DNA of 64,000 nucleotides from JAJAZB01 sp964244295. Lineage in GTDB: Bacteria > Bacteroidota > Bacteroidia > Cytophagales > Spirosomataceae. A program made the position numbers and the translations under genes. The stretch spans positions 1 through 64,000 of the forward strand of contig CAXTIG010000007.1 in the NCBI GenBank assembly GCA_964244295.1, written 5' to 3'. Positions 27,216-35,727 of the stretch are shown here, one piece after another (position 1 is the first letter of the stretch; every line of letters begins with the position of its first letter). The notes under the pieces are model-generated. The model saw only the letters and a program-made list of their open reading frames with translations, was not told where the DNA came from and searched no databases.

Positions 27216-28337
27216 ATGGCTCCCCAACCCCGCATTTCTACCCAAAACCTCGGCACTTCGCCCGGCACGCTCACCTACGTAGGCACCGACGTGGCCCTCG
27301 ACGTGCGCATGACCCGCATCGAGTACAACGCCTCGTTTATCGAAGAAACCCCGCTAAAAACCCTCGCCGAGTGTCGGCTCCAGCCCCCGCCCGACGACCG
27401 GGTCACCTGGCTCAGTGTCGATGGCATCCACGACCCCGCCGTGGTGGCCGAAGTGGGGCGACTTTACGGCCTACACCCGCTGCTGCTCGAAGACGTGCTC
27501 AACACCCAGCAAAAGCCAAAGGTGGACGACTACGACGGCGGAGTGCGGTTTGTGGTGATGAAAATGCTGGAGTTTAACCCCTACACCCGCTCAGTGGAAC
27601 AGGAACACGTCAGCTTCGTGCTGGGACCGCACTACCTGATTTCGTTTCAGGAAGAGCGCAGCCGTGATATTTTCGAGCCGGTGATCGAACGCCTGCGGGC
27701 CTCGGTCGGCAAAACCCGGCGCAACGGGCCGGATTACCTGCTCTACGCCCTGATGGATTTGGTGGGAGACCAGTACTTTCTGGTCTTGGAAAAAATTGAA
27801 GACGACCTCGAACGTCTCGAAGAAGAGGTATTTCGCGGCGCCCGCCCCCGTTCCCAGACTGACCTCTACGCCCTCAAACGCGACCTGGCCCTGGTGCGCA
27901 AGGCCGTCTGGCCGGTGCGCGAATTGCTCGGAAATCTAATCCGCAACGACGAAGACAGCGCCTTGATCCACCCCAACACCGTCCTCTACTTCCGCGATTT
28001 ATACGACCACACCACTCAGGTGTACGAAAGCGTGGACAACTACCGCGAGTGGATTTCAAGCCTGCTCGACCTGTACCAGTCTACATTGAGTACGCGCATG
28101 AACAACACGATGAAAGTGCTGACCGTGTTTTCGGCCATTTTCATGCCCCTGACCTTCGTGGTGGGGGTTTACGGAATGAATTTCGAGTACATGCCCGAAT
28201 TGAAGTGGCACTACGGCTACCCCGCCGTGCTGGGCGCGATGTTGGTCATCGTCGTGGTGATGCTACTGTGGTTTGGGCGAAAGGGCTGGCTCCGGAGCGA
28301 CCCGTCCAGCCGCGATTCACGCCGTGCCGCCGGGTGA
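27216..28337 (+). CDS. corA: Magnesium/cobalt transporter CorA
   Basis: A 373-residue divalent cation channel of the inner membrane. A long soluble N-terminal domain is followed by the C-terminal pair of transmembrane helices. The pore signature YGMNFEYMPEL is near residue 320, after FSAIFMPLTFVVGV, and the last helix is VLGAMLVIVVVMLLWF. The frame is open to 27192, but ATG 27216 gives a natural N-terminus. It sits just behind the 228-bp repeat element, which probably separates it from the FN3 gene. I see no Mg-sensing riboswitch upstream. Its 3-prime end overlaps the convergent neighbour by 21 bp. Confidence 0.93.
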   Translation: MAPQPRISTQNLGTSPGTLTYVGTDVALDVRMTRIEYNASFIEETPLKTLAECRLQPPPDDRVTWLSVDGIHDPAVVAEVGRLYGLHPLLLEDVLNTQQKPKVDDYDGGVRFVVMKMLEFNPYTRSVEQEHVSFVLGPHYLISFQEERSRDIFEPVIERLRASVGKTRRNGPDYLLYALMDLVGDQYFLVLEKIEDDLERLEEEVFRGARPRSQTDLYALKRDLALVRKAVWPVRELLGNLIRNDEDSALIHPNTVLYFRDLYDHTTQVYESVDNYREWISSLLDLYQSTLSTRMNNTMKVLTVFSAIFMPLTFVVGVYGMNFEYMPELKWHYGYPAVLGAMLVIVVVMLLWFGRKGWLRSDPSSRDSRRAAG

Positions 28338-29084
28338 CGTGGGCGGCGCACCGGGGGCTTGTTTTTCAGAATTTTCATCTTCCGAAACCGATTCCGGCCG
28401 CCGACGGCGAGCCAGCCGCATGGTCAGCCACCACACCAAGCCCAATACCACCGGCACGGCCACTAGCAGGCGGCCCCAACGAAAGGGCGGGCTTGCCGTG
28501 GTGGGTGCTCCGGTACTCAGATCGTACTGCGGGCGAACGGTTTTGTCTTTAATTTGAAACGACTGGAAAAACCGCGCCTGGGCCGAGTCGGCGGCGGCAG
28601 AGGGGTACATAATCACGTACTTGACGGTGTAGATCAACGGCCCGAACACAAACAACTGGTTCCGGCTGGTGGCCATTACGCCCTGAAAATCCTGGGTCAT
28701 CCGGTATTCCTTGCCCTGCACCCCGTTAACGAGGATGTCTTTCTTTTCGAGCAAGGTTCCACTGGTGCCCGATACGGAACCCTGAATGAGCAAATCGAAG
28801 AAGTGGGCGCGTTCGGCGCTCGATTCCGACTCCTGGGGCGGGGAGTAGTTGAGGGGCTTGGTGATGAGCAGCGTGGCCACGCCGAGGGTGTCTTGGGTCT
28901 GAATCACCCGCCGGACGGCCGTTTTGGATCGCGTCGCATCGTCACTCGGATCGGAGGGGAAGGTGATGAAGGCATCGTCGGTTTCAAACGCCGCCGCGCT
29001 GGGGCGGCTCGTCGAATCGGGGTCTAATTGGGCCCGTGCCGGGAGGCAAATCAGGAACAGGAACGCAGCCAGCAAGTTTTTCAT
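28317..29084 (-). CDS. Exported protein with C-terminal membrane anchor
   Basis: A 255-residue protein I do not recognise. It has a signal peptide (LLAAFLFLICLPARAQ), an extracytoplasmic domain of about 180 residues with the segments FITFPSDP and KYVIMYPSAAADSAQARFF, one transmembrane helix (LLVAVPVVLGLVWWLTM) and a basic, then acidic, tail. This layout suggests a periplasmic sensor or anchor. The frame extends upstream to 29186, but the ATG at 29084 begins the signal peptide. It is convergent with corA and overlaps its end by 21 bp. Confidence 0.75.
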   Translation of the reverse strand: MKNLLAAFLFLICLPARAQLDPDSTSRPSAAAFETDDAFITFPSDPSDDATRSKTAVRRVIQTQDTLGVATLLITKPLNYSPPQESESSAERAHFFDLLIQGSVSGTSGTLLEKKDILVNGVQGKEYRMTQDFQGVMATSRNQLFVFGPLIYTVKYVIMYPSAAADSAQARFFQSFQIKDKTVRPQYDLSTGAPTTASPPFRWGRLLVAVPVVLGLVWWLTMRLARRRRPESVSEDENSEKQAPGAPPTSPGGTA

Positions 29085-29259
29085 GGGTGGGAAACGAGGG
29101 AACAAAGCGAATCGAATGAGGTTTAGACTTGAATCGTTCTTCAAAACAACCCAAAATCCGTCGGGTACGCAACCCCGCCTCCGCAATTTTTCGGGTTGTT
29201 GGTCCGTGGGTAACTGGTGATTGGGTAGTTGGGAAGTTGTTTAAGATTTTGAAAAATGA

Positions 29260-29430
29260 GGAGCCGTTCCACAGGGGTCATTCCACCGGAGGCTGTCATC
29301 CCGACGTTAGGAGGGATCTGGTTAGCCCTCCGGTACGCTTGCCGGTAGCCAGCGGTTTGGTAATCCAACGAGATCCCTCCTAACGTCGGGATGACAGCCT
29401 CCGGTGGAACGACCCCTGTGGAACGGCCCC
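29260..29430. repeat. 64-bp-arm inverted repeat (TGTCATCCCGACG family)
   Basis: Arms 29260-29323 and 29367-29430 match at 61 of 64 positions, with a 43-nt loop. The inner part contains TGTCATCCCGACGTTAGGAG. Arms and loop match the element at 45110-45214 in inverted orientation. The outer part, CCGTTCCACAGGGGTC, looks like a second palindrome nested around it. It ends 29 bp before the murF-alr start. Confidence 0.9.
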
Positions 29431-29458
29431 AATCACCAATTACCCAATCACCAATCAC

Positions 29459-31882
29459 GTGACCTTCCTCCAAACCACCGCCCGTTACCTGCTCACCGAC
29501 AGCCGCCAATTGGTTTCGCCCACGGAGTCGCTGTTTTTTGCCATCCGAGGCCTGCACCACGACGGGCACCGCTTCGTCGCCGAACTCTACGAGCAGGGTG
29601 TCCGGCAGTTTGTCATCGAACAGGATGATTTTCCGGCGAATGCCTTTCCCGATGCGCAATTTTTTTTCGTAAAAAACAGCCTCGCCGCCCTCCAGGAACT
29701 GGCCACCGCGCACCGGCTCCGGTTCCGAATTCCGGTCGTGGGCATCACCGGCTCCAACGGCAAAACCATCGTGAAGGAGTGGCTGGCGCAACTGCTTTCT
29801 CCCGATTTCACCGTTTGCAAAAGCCCGAAAAGCTACAACTCACAACTGGGCGTGCCGCTGTCGGTGTGGGGGTTGAACGAGACCCACACACTGGGGCTGT
29901 TCGAGGCGGGCGTGTCGCACCCCGGCGAAATGGCCGCGCTGGAACGGGTTATTCAGCCCACGATTGGCATTTTTACGAGCATCGGATCGGCCCACGACGA
30001 AGGTTTCGCCGACCGGCGGCAAAAAATCCGGGAGAAACTCGACTTGTTCAGGCACGTAGATACGCTGATTTTCCGCGCCTATTACGCCGACATTGAAGCG
30101 GAACTGGCCGATTTTTTGCCCAACGACGCGTACGTGATCGCCTGGGAGGACGCGGATTTCGCCGACTTCCAACTTCCGTTTTCCGACGATGCTTCGCGTG
30201 AAAACCTTGGCCATTGCATCGCTCTGCTCCGGCACCTGGGCCTGGCCGACGACGAAATTCAGCGGCGGGTGCTCGCCCTGCGGCCCGTGTCGATGCGGCT
30301 CGAACTGAAGGAGGGCCTCAACGACTGCTACGTGGTGGACGACAGCTACAACAACGACTTTTCGGGCCTGCGCCTGGCGCTCGATTTTCTGGCCAATCAG
30401 CAGCAGCGCCCGCACCGGGTGGCGATTCTGTCAGATATGCTGCAATCGGGGATACCGGAGGCGGAATTGTACGGGCAGATTTCCCAACTTCTAAAAAATA
30501 AGGGCGTCAACCAACTCATCGGCATCGGGCCGGGCATGGGGCGGCACCAGATGAGTTTTGCGTTGCCCGCCAAGTTTTACGCCTCGACCGAGGAGTTTCT
30601 GGCCCGCTTCCGGCCCTCCGATTTTCAGCAGAGCGTGATTTTGGTGAAAGGTGCGCGGCCCTTTGCTTTCGAGCGCATCACCAACCGCCTCACCGAGCGT
30701 ACCCACGGCACCGTGCTGGAGGTAAACCTCGACGCGCTCTCGCACAACCTCAATTATTTCCGCGAAAAAGTAGGCCGCAACACCCGCGTGATGGTGATGG
30801 TAAAGGCCTTCGCCTACGGCAGCGGCATCGAAGAAGTGGCCAATTTGCTCCAGTTTCACCGGGTCGATTACCTCGCCGTGGCCTACGCCGACGAGGGCGT
30901 GCGGCTGCGGCAAAGCGGCATCCGCCTGCCGATCATGGTGATGAATCCCTCGCCCGAAACCTTCGCCCAACTGCTCGAATACGACCTGGAGCCGGAGATT
31001 TATAGTCCGAAGATTTGGAAAGAATTCGTCACCAGCCCCCCCCGCCCGTTCCACGGCGGCCCCCGAAGGGGGAGCTACGTTGCTGATCAAGAAGGCTCCC
31101 CCTTCGGGGGCCGCCGTGGAACGGGCGGGGGGGGCTGTTTGGTTCATTTAAAGCTCGACACCGGGATGCACCGCCTGGGTTTTGATGAAAGCGAACTCCC
31201 TTTTTTGTTGGAGGAACTTTCTAAAAACCCGGCCCTGCGCGTAGCCACGGTGTTCAGCCACCTGGCCGCCGCCGACGAACCGGAGTGGGACGATTTTACC
31301 CGCGAACAACTCGCCCGCTTCAGCCGCATGGCCGACCAAATCGCGGCGGTGTTGGGCTACCAACCCCTCCGGCACATCGCCAATTCACCGGGATTGGCGC
31401 GGTTTCCCGAAGCCCGCCTCGACCTGGTGCGCCTCGGCAAGGGCCTGTACGGCACGGCCGTGCGGCCCGAAGACCAGGCTAATCTCCGAACGGTGGGAAC
31501 GTTGAAAACGGTGATTTCCCAACTCAAAACCGTGAAGGCAGGCGAAACCGTGGGCTACGGGCGGCGGGGTCTGCTGCACCGCGACTCCCGCGTGGCCACC
31601 ATCGCCATTGGCTACGCCGACGGCTACGACCGCGCCTTTAGCCGGGGCGTGGGAAAAGTGCTGGTGAACGGAATCCTTTGCCCCGTACTCGGCAACGTGT
31701 GCATGGACATGACGATGATCGACGTGACCGACGCTCCCTGCGCCGAGGGGGACCAAGTCACGCTCTTCGGCGATTTTCCCACCATCCGCGATTTGGCTCA
31801 GTGGAGCGGTACGATTCCCTACGAAATCCTGACCGGGGTGAGCGAGCGGGTCAGGCGGGTGTTTTATCGGGAGGGAAATTGA
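29459..31882 (+). CDS. Bifunctional MurF ligase / alanine racemase
   Basis: An 807-residue fusion typical of Bacteroidota. The N-terminal half adds D-Ala-D-Ala to UDP-MurNAc-tripeptide (ATP loop GITGSNGKT near 95-103). The C-terminal half is a PLP alanine racemase that makes D-Ala, with PLP Lys449 in VMVMVKAFAYGSG, HLKLDTGMHRLGF, and the tyrosine region GYADGYDR. It starts with GTG; no upstream start exists in frame, and the first 15-20 residues usual in the MurF domain seem to be missing. Residues about 525-560 are encoded by a perfect 43-bp inverted repeat inserted in frame between a helix and the HLKLDTG strand. Confidence 0.93.
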   Translation: MTFLQTTARYLLTDSRQLVSPTESLFFAIRGLHHDGHRFVAELYEQGVRQFVIEQDDFPANAFPDAQFFFVKNSLAALQELATAHRLRFRIPVVGITGSNGKTIVKEWLAQLLSPDFTVCKSPKSYNSQLGVPLSVWGLNETHTLGLFEAGVSHPGEMAALERVIQPTIGIFTSIGSAHDEGFADRRQKIREKLDLFRHVDTLIFRAYYADIEAELADFLPNDAYVIAWEDADFADFQLPFSDDASRENLGHCIALLRHLGLADDEIQRRVLALRPVSMRLELKEGLNDCYVVDDSYNNDFSGLRLALDFLANQQQRPHRVAILSDMLQSGIPEAELYGQISQLLKNKGVNQLIGIGPGMGRHQMSFALPAKFYASTEEFLARFRPSDFQQSVILVKGARPFAFERITNRLTERTHGTVLEVNLDALSHNLNYFREKVGRNTRVMVMVKAFAYGSGIEEVANLLQFHRVDYLAVAYADEGVRLRQSGIRLPIMVMNPSPETFAQLLEYDLEPEIYSPKIWKEFVTSPPRPFHGGPRRGSYVADQEGSPFGGRRGTGGGGCLVHLKLDTGMHRLGFDESELPFLLEELSKNPALRVATVFSHLAAADEPEWDDFTREQLARFSRMADQIAAVLGYQPLRHIANSPGLARFPEARLDLVRLGKGLYGTAVRPEDQANLRTVGTLKTVISQLKTVKAGETVGYGRRGLLHRDSRVATIAIGYADGYDRAFSRGVGKVLVNGILCPVLGNVCMDMTMIDVTDAPCAEGDQVTLFGDFPTIRDLAQWSGTIPYEILTGVSERVRRVFYREGN
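31033..31137 (+). repeat. In-frame palindromic insertion inside murF-alr
   Basis: Arms 31033-31075 and 31095-31137 are perfect 43-bp complements around a 19-nt loop. The insert is 105 bp (35 codons), keeps the reading frame and encodes a Gly/Pro/Arg-rich loop starting TSPPRPFHGGPRRG. No stop codon arises. Confidence 0.92.
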
Positions 31883-31895
31883 GTTGTAGAAACAA

Positions 31896-32486
31896 GAAAT
31901 TAGAGACAGGAGACAGGAAATGAGGGCAGGAAACAAAAAATAAGAAACAAGAGACAAGAAATTACGTGGGCTGGTTTGGGATCAGAAAAAAAGGGCGAAA
32001 AAGAAGCCGATGACTCCTCCGCTCACCTTGCGCTGCAAGACAAAAAGCATTTTTTGAATTTCCTGAAGGCGCGAAGAAAGACTCCCCAAATCGTTCTCCG
32101 AAAGAAAGCCGAGCATTTTGGCCGCAATCAACTGCGTCTCGACCTCGTAGGCCGAGGACAGGCTGATTCGTAAAAAATGCGCAAAATCCCGATTACTGCC
32201 TCGTTCAGAACCCTCCGCAATGTTAGACGGAATGGAAACGACCGCTCGACGTACCTGAGCGGTCAGTCCGAAGCGTTCATCCACCGGGAAATGGACCGAA
32301 ATCAGGTACACTTCTTTGACAAAATCCATGGCCAACTGCCAGACTCTGAGATTTTTGAAATTGTGCGCTTCCATGTTGAAGAGGGAAAGAGGGTGAAAAA
32401 AAGCCAACGAGGCTGTTCATCCAAATTTACTCCAAATCCTGAATCCTATCTATTTTTCTCATTTCCTGTCTCTTGTCTCTTATTTC
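31896..32486. repeat. Inverted repeats flanking the four-helix-bundle gene
   Basis: A purine-rich 29-bp sequence at 31896-31924 (core AGACAGGAAATGAG) recurs as its complement at 32458-32486 with 27 of 29 matches. Further direct AGACAAGAAAT-like repeats lie at 31924-31965. Together they bracket a 591-bp unit holding one gene. Confidence 0.75.
31982..32374 (-). CDS. Four-helix-bundle protein (23S rRNA intervening sequence type)
   Basis: A 130-residue helical protein. It opens FKNLRVWQLAMDFVKEVY and carries RRAVVSIPSNIAEGSERGS, the signature of the S23/IVP four-helix-bundle family first seen in 23S rRNA intervening sequences. Members form pentameric bundles; related Avd proteins bind RNA in diversity-generating retroelements. 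No reverse transcriptase or rRNA is nearby. The ATG at 32374 matches the family N-terminus. Purine-rich inverted repeats flank the gene, suggesting it travels as a unit. The C-terminal GGVIGFFFALFF is unusually hydrophobic and may be an extension into repeat-edge sequence. Confidence 0.85.
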   Translation of the reverse strand: MEAHNFKNLRVWQLAMDFVKEVYLISVHFPVDERFGLTAQVRRAVVSIPSNIAEGSERGSNRDFAHFLRISLSSAYEVETQLIAAKMLGFLSENDLGSLSSRLQEIQKMLFVLQRKVSGGVIGFFFALFF

Positions 32487-32490
32487 TAAT

Positions 32491-32579
32491 CTACGAAATT
32501 TTTCGTACTGATTTCTTGCTACCTACGAAATCGTTCGTAATCTTTGCTACGAAAATATTCGTAGACAAATTTTTCGTAG
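32491..32579. promoter_or_regulatory. Cluster of BlaI-type operators
   Basis: Three strong palindromes of the form CTACGAA-n-TTCGTAG lie at 32491-32507, 32523-32539 and 32547-32564, with a weaker fourth half-match at 32564-32579. They end 5 bp before the repressor ATG, so the repressor very probably controls its own operon. Confidence 0.8.
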
Positions 32580-32584
32580 TAAAA

Positions 32585-32959
32585 ATGGCGCTTTCCAAAC
32601 CCACTGATTCCGAACTCGAAATCCTGCACGTCCTTTGGGAACACGGCCCAAGCACCGTCCGGCAGGTGTTTGAACACCTGAGCCGGGGCCGCGATCTAGG
32701 TTACACCACCGCCCTAAAATTGATGCAGATCATGCACGAGAAAGGGCTGATTACCCGCACGGAAGAAGGCCGCTCGCACGTGTACGCGGCCCAACTGACT
32801 GAAGCCGATGCTCAACGCGATTTGCTCAATCGCTTCGTAGACACGGCCTTTCGCGGCTCGGCGATGAAACTGGTGATGCAGGCCCTCGGCGACTCGAAGG
32901 CTTCAAAGGACGAACTCGACGAAATTCGCCGCCTGCTCGACCAACTCGACCCGCGTTAA
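32585..32959 (+). CDS. BlaI/MecI/CopY family transcriptional repressor
   Basis: A 124-residue winged-helix repressor. The opening PTDSELEILHVLWEHGPSTV and the recognition helix GYTTALKLMQIMHEKGL match the BlaI/MecI family, and the C-terminal third is the dimerisation helix region. In the family, the M56 protease partner inactivates the repressor by cleavage. The ATG at 32585 directly follows four operator-like palindromes. The M56 gene follows 23 bp downstream. The system controls unknown genes; no beta-lactamase is in the window. Confidence 0.92.
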   Translation: MALSKPTDSELEILHVLWEHGPSTVRQVFEHLSRGRDLGYTTALKLMQIMHEKGLITRTEEGRSHVYAAQLTEADAQRDLLNRFVDTAFRGSAMKLVMQALGDSKASKDELDEIRRLLDQLDPR

Positions 32960-32982
32960 CTCAACCTCTAAACTTTTTTTCC

Positions 32983-34881
32983 ATGAATCCCATCGGGCTT
33001 TTTTTTCCCGTTCCCTTCACCGAAGCCCTCGGTTGGGCGCTCGTGCATTCGCTCTGGCAGGGTACGCTGCTGGCCGTGGTCGTGGCGGTCGTTTTCCGTC
33101 AACTTCGCCACCGATCCGCCGCAACGCGCTACGCCGTGGCCCTGAGCGCACTGGCCCTGCAAACGGCGGCTTTTGGACTCACGCTGGCGCTTTGTTACGC
33201 GCCCGCCGCCCCGGTCGGCGGGCTTGCGTTCGCGTCGTCCTTGACGGAAACCACGGCCATTTCCGCCCCGGTTTCGCTGCGGACTTTTTTTGAAAATCAC
33301 CTCGATGGACTGGTGCTGGGTTGGCTGGCGGGCGTTGGGTTGCTGGCCGCCCGGCTGCTGGGAGGTTGGGCGCTGGTGCAACGCTGGGCGCGGCGCGGTG
33401 CCCGGCCCGTGTCACCAGCCTGGCAGGCTTCGCTCGACCAGATGCGCCAGTCGCTGGGTCTGCGCCGGGCCGTGGCTCTGCTCGAAAGCGCCCGCGTGTC
33501 GGTGCCGATGACGGTGGGCTGGCTGAAACCGGTCGTGCTGCTACCCATCGGATTGTTGAGTGGCTTGTCGCCCCGGCAGGTGGAGGCCATTCTGGCGCAC
33601 GAACTGGCACACGTGAGTCGGCACGACTACCTGGTCAACCTGATCCAGTCGCTGGCCGACGTGCTATTTTTTTACCACCCGGCGATCTGGTGGCTTTCGG
33701 CGCGGGTGCGGACCGAGCGCGAACACTGCTGCGACGACGTGGCCGTCAGGCTGACGGGAAACCCGGTAGCACTGGCCCAGGCCCTGGCCGCCCTCGAAAC
33801 CTTTCAGACGCTACCCACGCCCGCGCTGGCGCTGGCTTTCGGTGGACGAAAAACGCCCCTCCTCGACCGGGTGCGGCGGGTGTTGGGGGGCGTCGAATCC
33901 CAGTCTGGTTCGGGGCAAAACGCCTGGGTAGTCGGGATAGTCCTGTTGCTGGCGAGTGGGTTAGCCATCGGACAATCGAGGCAAAAATCGGTGTCCGAAC
34001 TACCACCGCCCGTGGTCATGCCGGTGGTACCGGCGCTTGATGCCCCCGATCCACCTTCAATCCCGATGCCACAGCCAGAACTTACCCCGGCGTTGCCTCC
34101 TCCCCCGGCACCCGCCCTCCCTCGTACCGATACGATTCTGACGCGGGCGGAATTCCGGCGGCTGGATTCGCTCAACAAATTGATGAGCCGCTACCTCGAA
34201 GAACGAAAACCGGAATTGGAACGGCTGGAGAGGGAACTGACGAAGGACATGGTTCGAGAACAGGAACGCGCTTTTCAGACCAATCATGATAAACTGGCTT
34301 TGGAACTGGCCCGGAAAAACGAACAACACCGTGTGTTGAACCTTGAACTGGCCCGCCTTGAACGGCTGAAAGGCCAGACCGCAGCGGGACATCGTCGGCA
34401 GAAACAACAGCAATTGGCGCAGGTAGAGGCCCAGTTGAGTGCGCTTGAGGAACAATTTAGTGCCGAAACCGAACAGTACAATTCCGTTGGGGAGCATAGC
34501 GTGGCCCTCTCGGATTCGCTGACCCGGCTCTACGAACCCATCACGGCGCTTTCCGAACAACTGGCGGAAGTGTCGGCGCGGCTCGCCGGGCAACACGAGG
34601 TGTTGGGAGCACCGGTGCCGGACAACGACGTTGAACTCACCACGGAGCCGATGCTTCCTCCCGCCCGTTCAGTCAGGCCGGTGAAGGCACCCCGGCCTCC
34701 ACGTCCCGTCAGAACGCCAGCGGCGGTAAGCCCGGTCGTGGCTCCTACCCCGGCGGCCGCACCCAGTCCGGTTGCGGCTCCTACCCCAGCGACGGCCTCC
34801 TCGCCTAGTCCGAGGCCCGCCGTCGCCCCCCGACCCGCGCGATCCCGCACACCGGCGGCAACAACGCCACCCCGCAATTAA
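32983..34881 (+). CDS. M56 family metallopeptidase, BlaR1-like sensor
   Basis: A 632-residue membrane protein. The N-terminal part has about four membrane helices around a zinc peptidase: HELAH near residue 206 and the third ligand in EREHCCDDVA near 245. In place of the penicillin-binding sensor domain of BlaR1, the C-terminal half is a Pro/Ala-rich linker, a charged coiled coil (about 385-530) and a Pro/Ala/Thr-rich tail. The sensed signal is therefore probably not a beta-lactam. It is co-transcribed with the BlaI-type repressor upstream and presumably cleaves it. A terminator pair follows. Confidence 0.88.
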   Translation: MNPIGLFFPVPFTEALGWALVHSLWQGTLLAVVVAVVFRQLRHRSAATRYAVALSALALQTAAFGLTLALCYAPAAPVGGLAFASSLTETTAISAPVSLRTFFENHLDGLVLGWLAGVGLLAARLLGGWALVQRWARRGARPVSPAWQASLDQMRQSLGLRRAVALLESARVSVPMTVGWLKPVVLLPIGLLSGLSPRQVEAILAHELAHVSRHDYLVNLIQSLADVLFFYHPAIWWLSARVRTEREHCCDDVAVRLTGNPVALAQALAALETFQTLPTPALALAFGGRKTPLLDRVRRVLGGVESQSGSGQNAWVVGIVLLLASGLAIGQSRQKSVSELPPPVVMPVVPALDAPDPPSIPMPQPELTPALPPPPAPALPRTDTILTRAEFRRLDSLNKLMSRYLEERKPELERLERELTKDMVREQERAFQTNHDKLALELARKNEQHRVLNLELARLERLKGQTAAGHRRQKQQQLAQVEAQLSALEEQFSAETEQYNSVGEHSVALSDSLTRLYEPITALSEQLAEVSARLAGQHEVLGAPVPDNDVELTTEPMLPPARSVRPVKAPRPPRPVRTPAAVSPVVAPTPAAAPSPVAAPTPATASSPSPRPAVAPRPARSRTPAATTPPRN

Positions 34882-34889
34882 GCAGTTGA

Positions 34890-34948
34890 TCGAAAATTTA
34901 CCGGCAATCTCCAGGATGACAGCCGGGAGATTGCCGGTAAATTTTCGA
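34890..34948 (+). terminator. 23-bp hairpin after the M56 gene
   Basis: Perfect 23-bp arms (34890-34912 and 34926-34948, core AATTTACCGGCAATCTCC). It lies 8 bp after the stop codon. A T-run is lacking, so it may be a repeat or an mRNA-stabilising hairpin. Confidence 0.65.
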
Positions 34949-34951
34949 CCA

Positions 34952-34994
34952 GATAAAAAAGGGGTGTGACTGACGGTCACACCCCTTTTTTATC
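34952..34994. terminator. Bidirectional terminator
   Basis: 19-bp arms (34952-34970 and 34976-34994, GATAAAAAAGGGGTGTGAC) with a 5-nt loop. A-run on one side and T-run on the other fit termination of both convergent genes. Confidence 0.85.
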
Positions 34995-35005
34995 TATAGA
35001 ATCAA

Positions 35006-35674
35006 TCAATTCGGCTTTCGGCTTTTCATGGTTTCAACGCCCTGCCGTTGTTTTTCCAGTACTTGTTGGGCGGCGAGGCGTTCGAGGCGGTTCTGGGCGG
35101 TGTCGGCCTGAAGTTTGGTGAATTCCGCTTTATTTTCTTCCAGCTTTTTTGCGAGGCGTTCGGCTTCTTTTTTGTTGCTTTCCAAGTCTCGCAACAGGCG
35201 ATCGTTGCGTTTAAGGGTTTCCTTACTCGTTTTTTCGGCTTCCGACAACGCCCCTTCGGCAACCCGCACCTGCTCGTCGAAGTCGAGTTTTTTCAAAAAC
35301 TCCACCAGCACATTTTCCACCTCCCGGCCCTGCCCGTGCCCGGCGGCAACGTACTCGCCGTTGCTCTGCTCGACGCTCAGGAATAACTGAGTGCGCTTTT
35401 TGGTAGTCGACACGTGGCTGATGATGCGGGCCTGGTTATCGAGAAAAGGAAGTTTGGCGAAATTGACCAGCACCACGTCACCCTTGGTATCCACGCGTCC
35501 GTACTGGCTGAGTTTGTCTTTCCAGGCTTTTTCCACGGTACGCGGGTCTACGTCGGTGCTGGCGGCGTAGCCCTGGCGTTTTTGCTTGTCGATTTCCAGG
35601 AAGGCGGGCTGGGTTTGGGCGAAAACGCCGAGGGCGAGGGTTGAAAAAACGACAAACAAAACCTGCTTTTTCAT
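35006..35674 (-). CDS. Exported coiled-coil protein of unknown function
   Basis: A 222-residue protein with a signal peptide (MKKQVLFVVFSTLALGVFAQ), a compact N-terminal domain (residues 20-120, with YGRVDTKGDVVLVNFAKLP) and a long C-terminal charged coiled coil, LSEAEKTSKETLKRNDRLLR onward. I do not recognise the family. The start at 35674 is set by the signal peptide; an upstream ATG at 35719 would precede it by 15 polar residues. The coiled coil suggests oligomerisation in the periplasm. A bidirectional terminator lies at its end. Confidence 0.75.
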   Translation of the reverse strand: MKKQVLFVVFSTLALGVFAQTQPAFLEIDKQKRQGYAASTDVDPRTVEKAWKDKLSQYGRVDTKGDVVLVNFAKLPFLDNQARIISHVSTTKKRTQLFLSVEQSNGEYVAAGHGQGREVENVLVEFLKKLDFDEQVRVAEGALSEAEKTSKETLKRNDRLLRDLESNKKEAERLAKKLEENKAEFTKLQADTAQNRLERLAAQQVLEKQRQGVETMKSRKPN

Positions 35675-35727
35675 GGTGATTGGTCTGGTTGGTTCTGGGG
35701 TGGTTTCGCGAAAGTACACATTCTACC

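Noticed and set aside
31896..32486. Diversity-generating retroelement around the four-helix-bundle gene
   Set aside because: No reverse transcriptase, template or variable repeat is present; the protein is of the S23 kind only.
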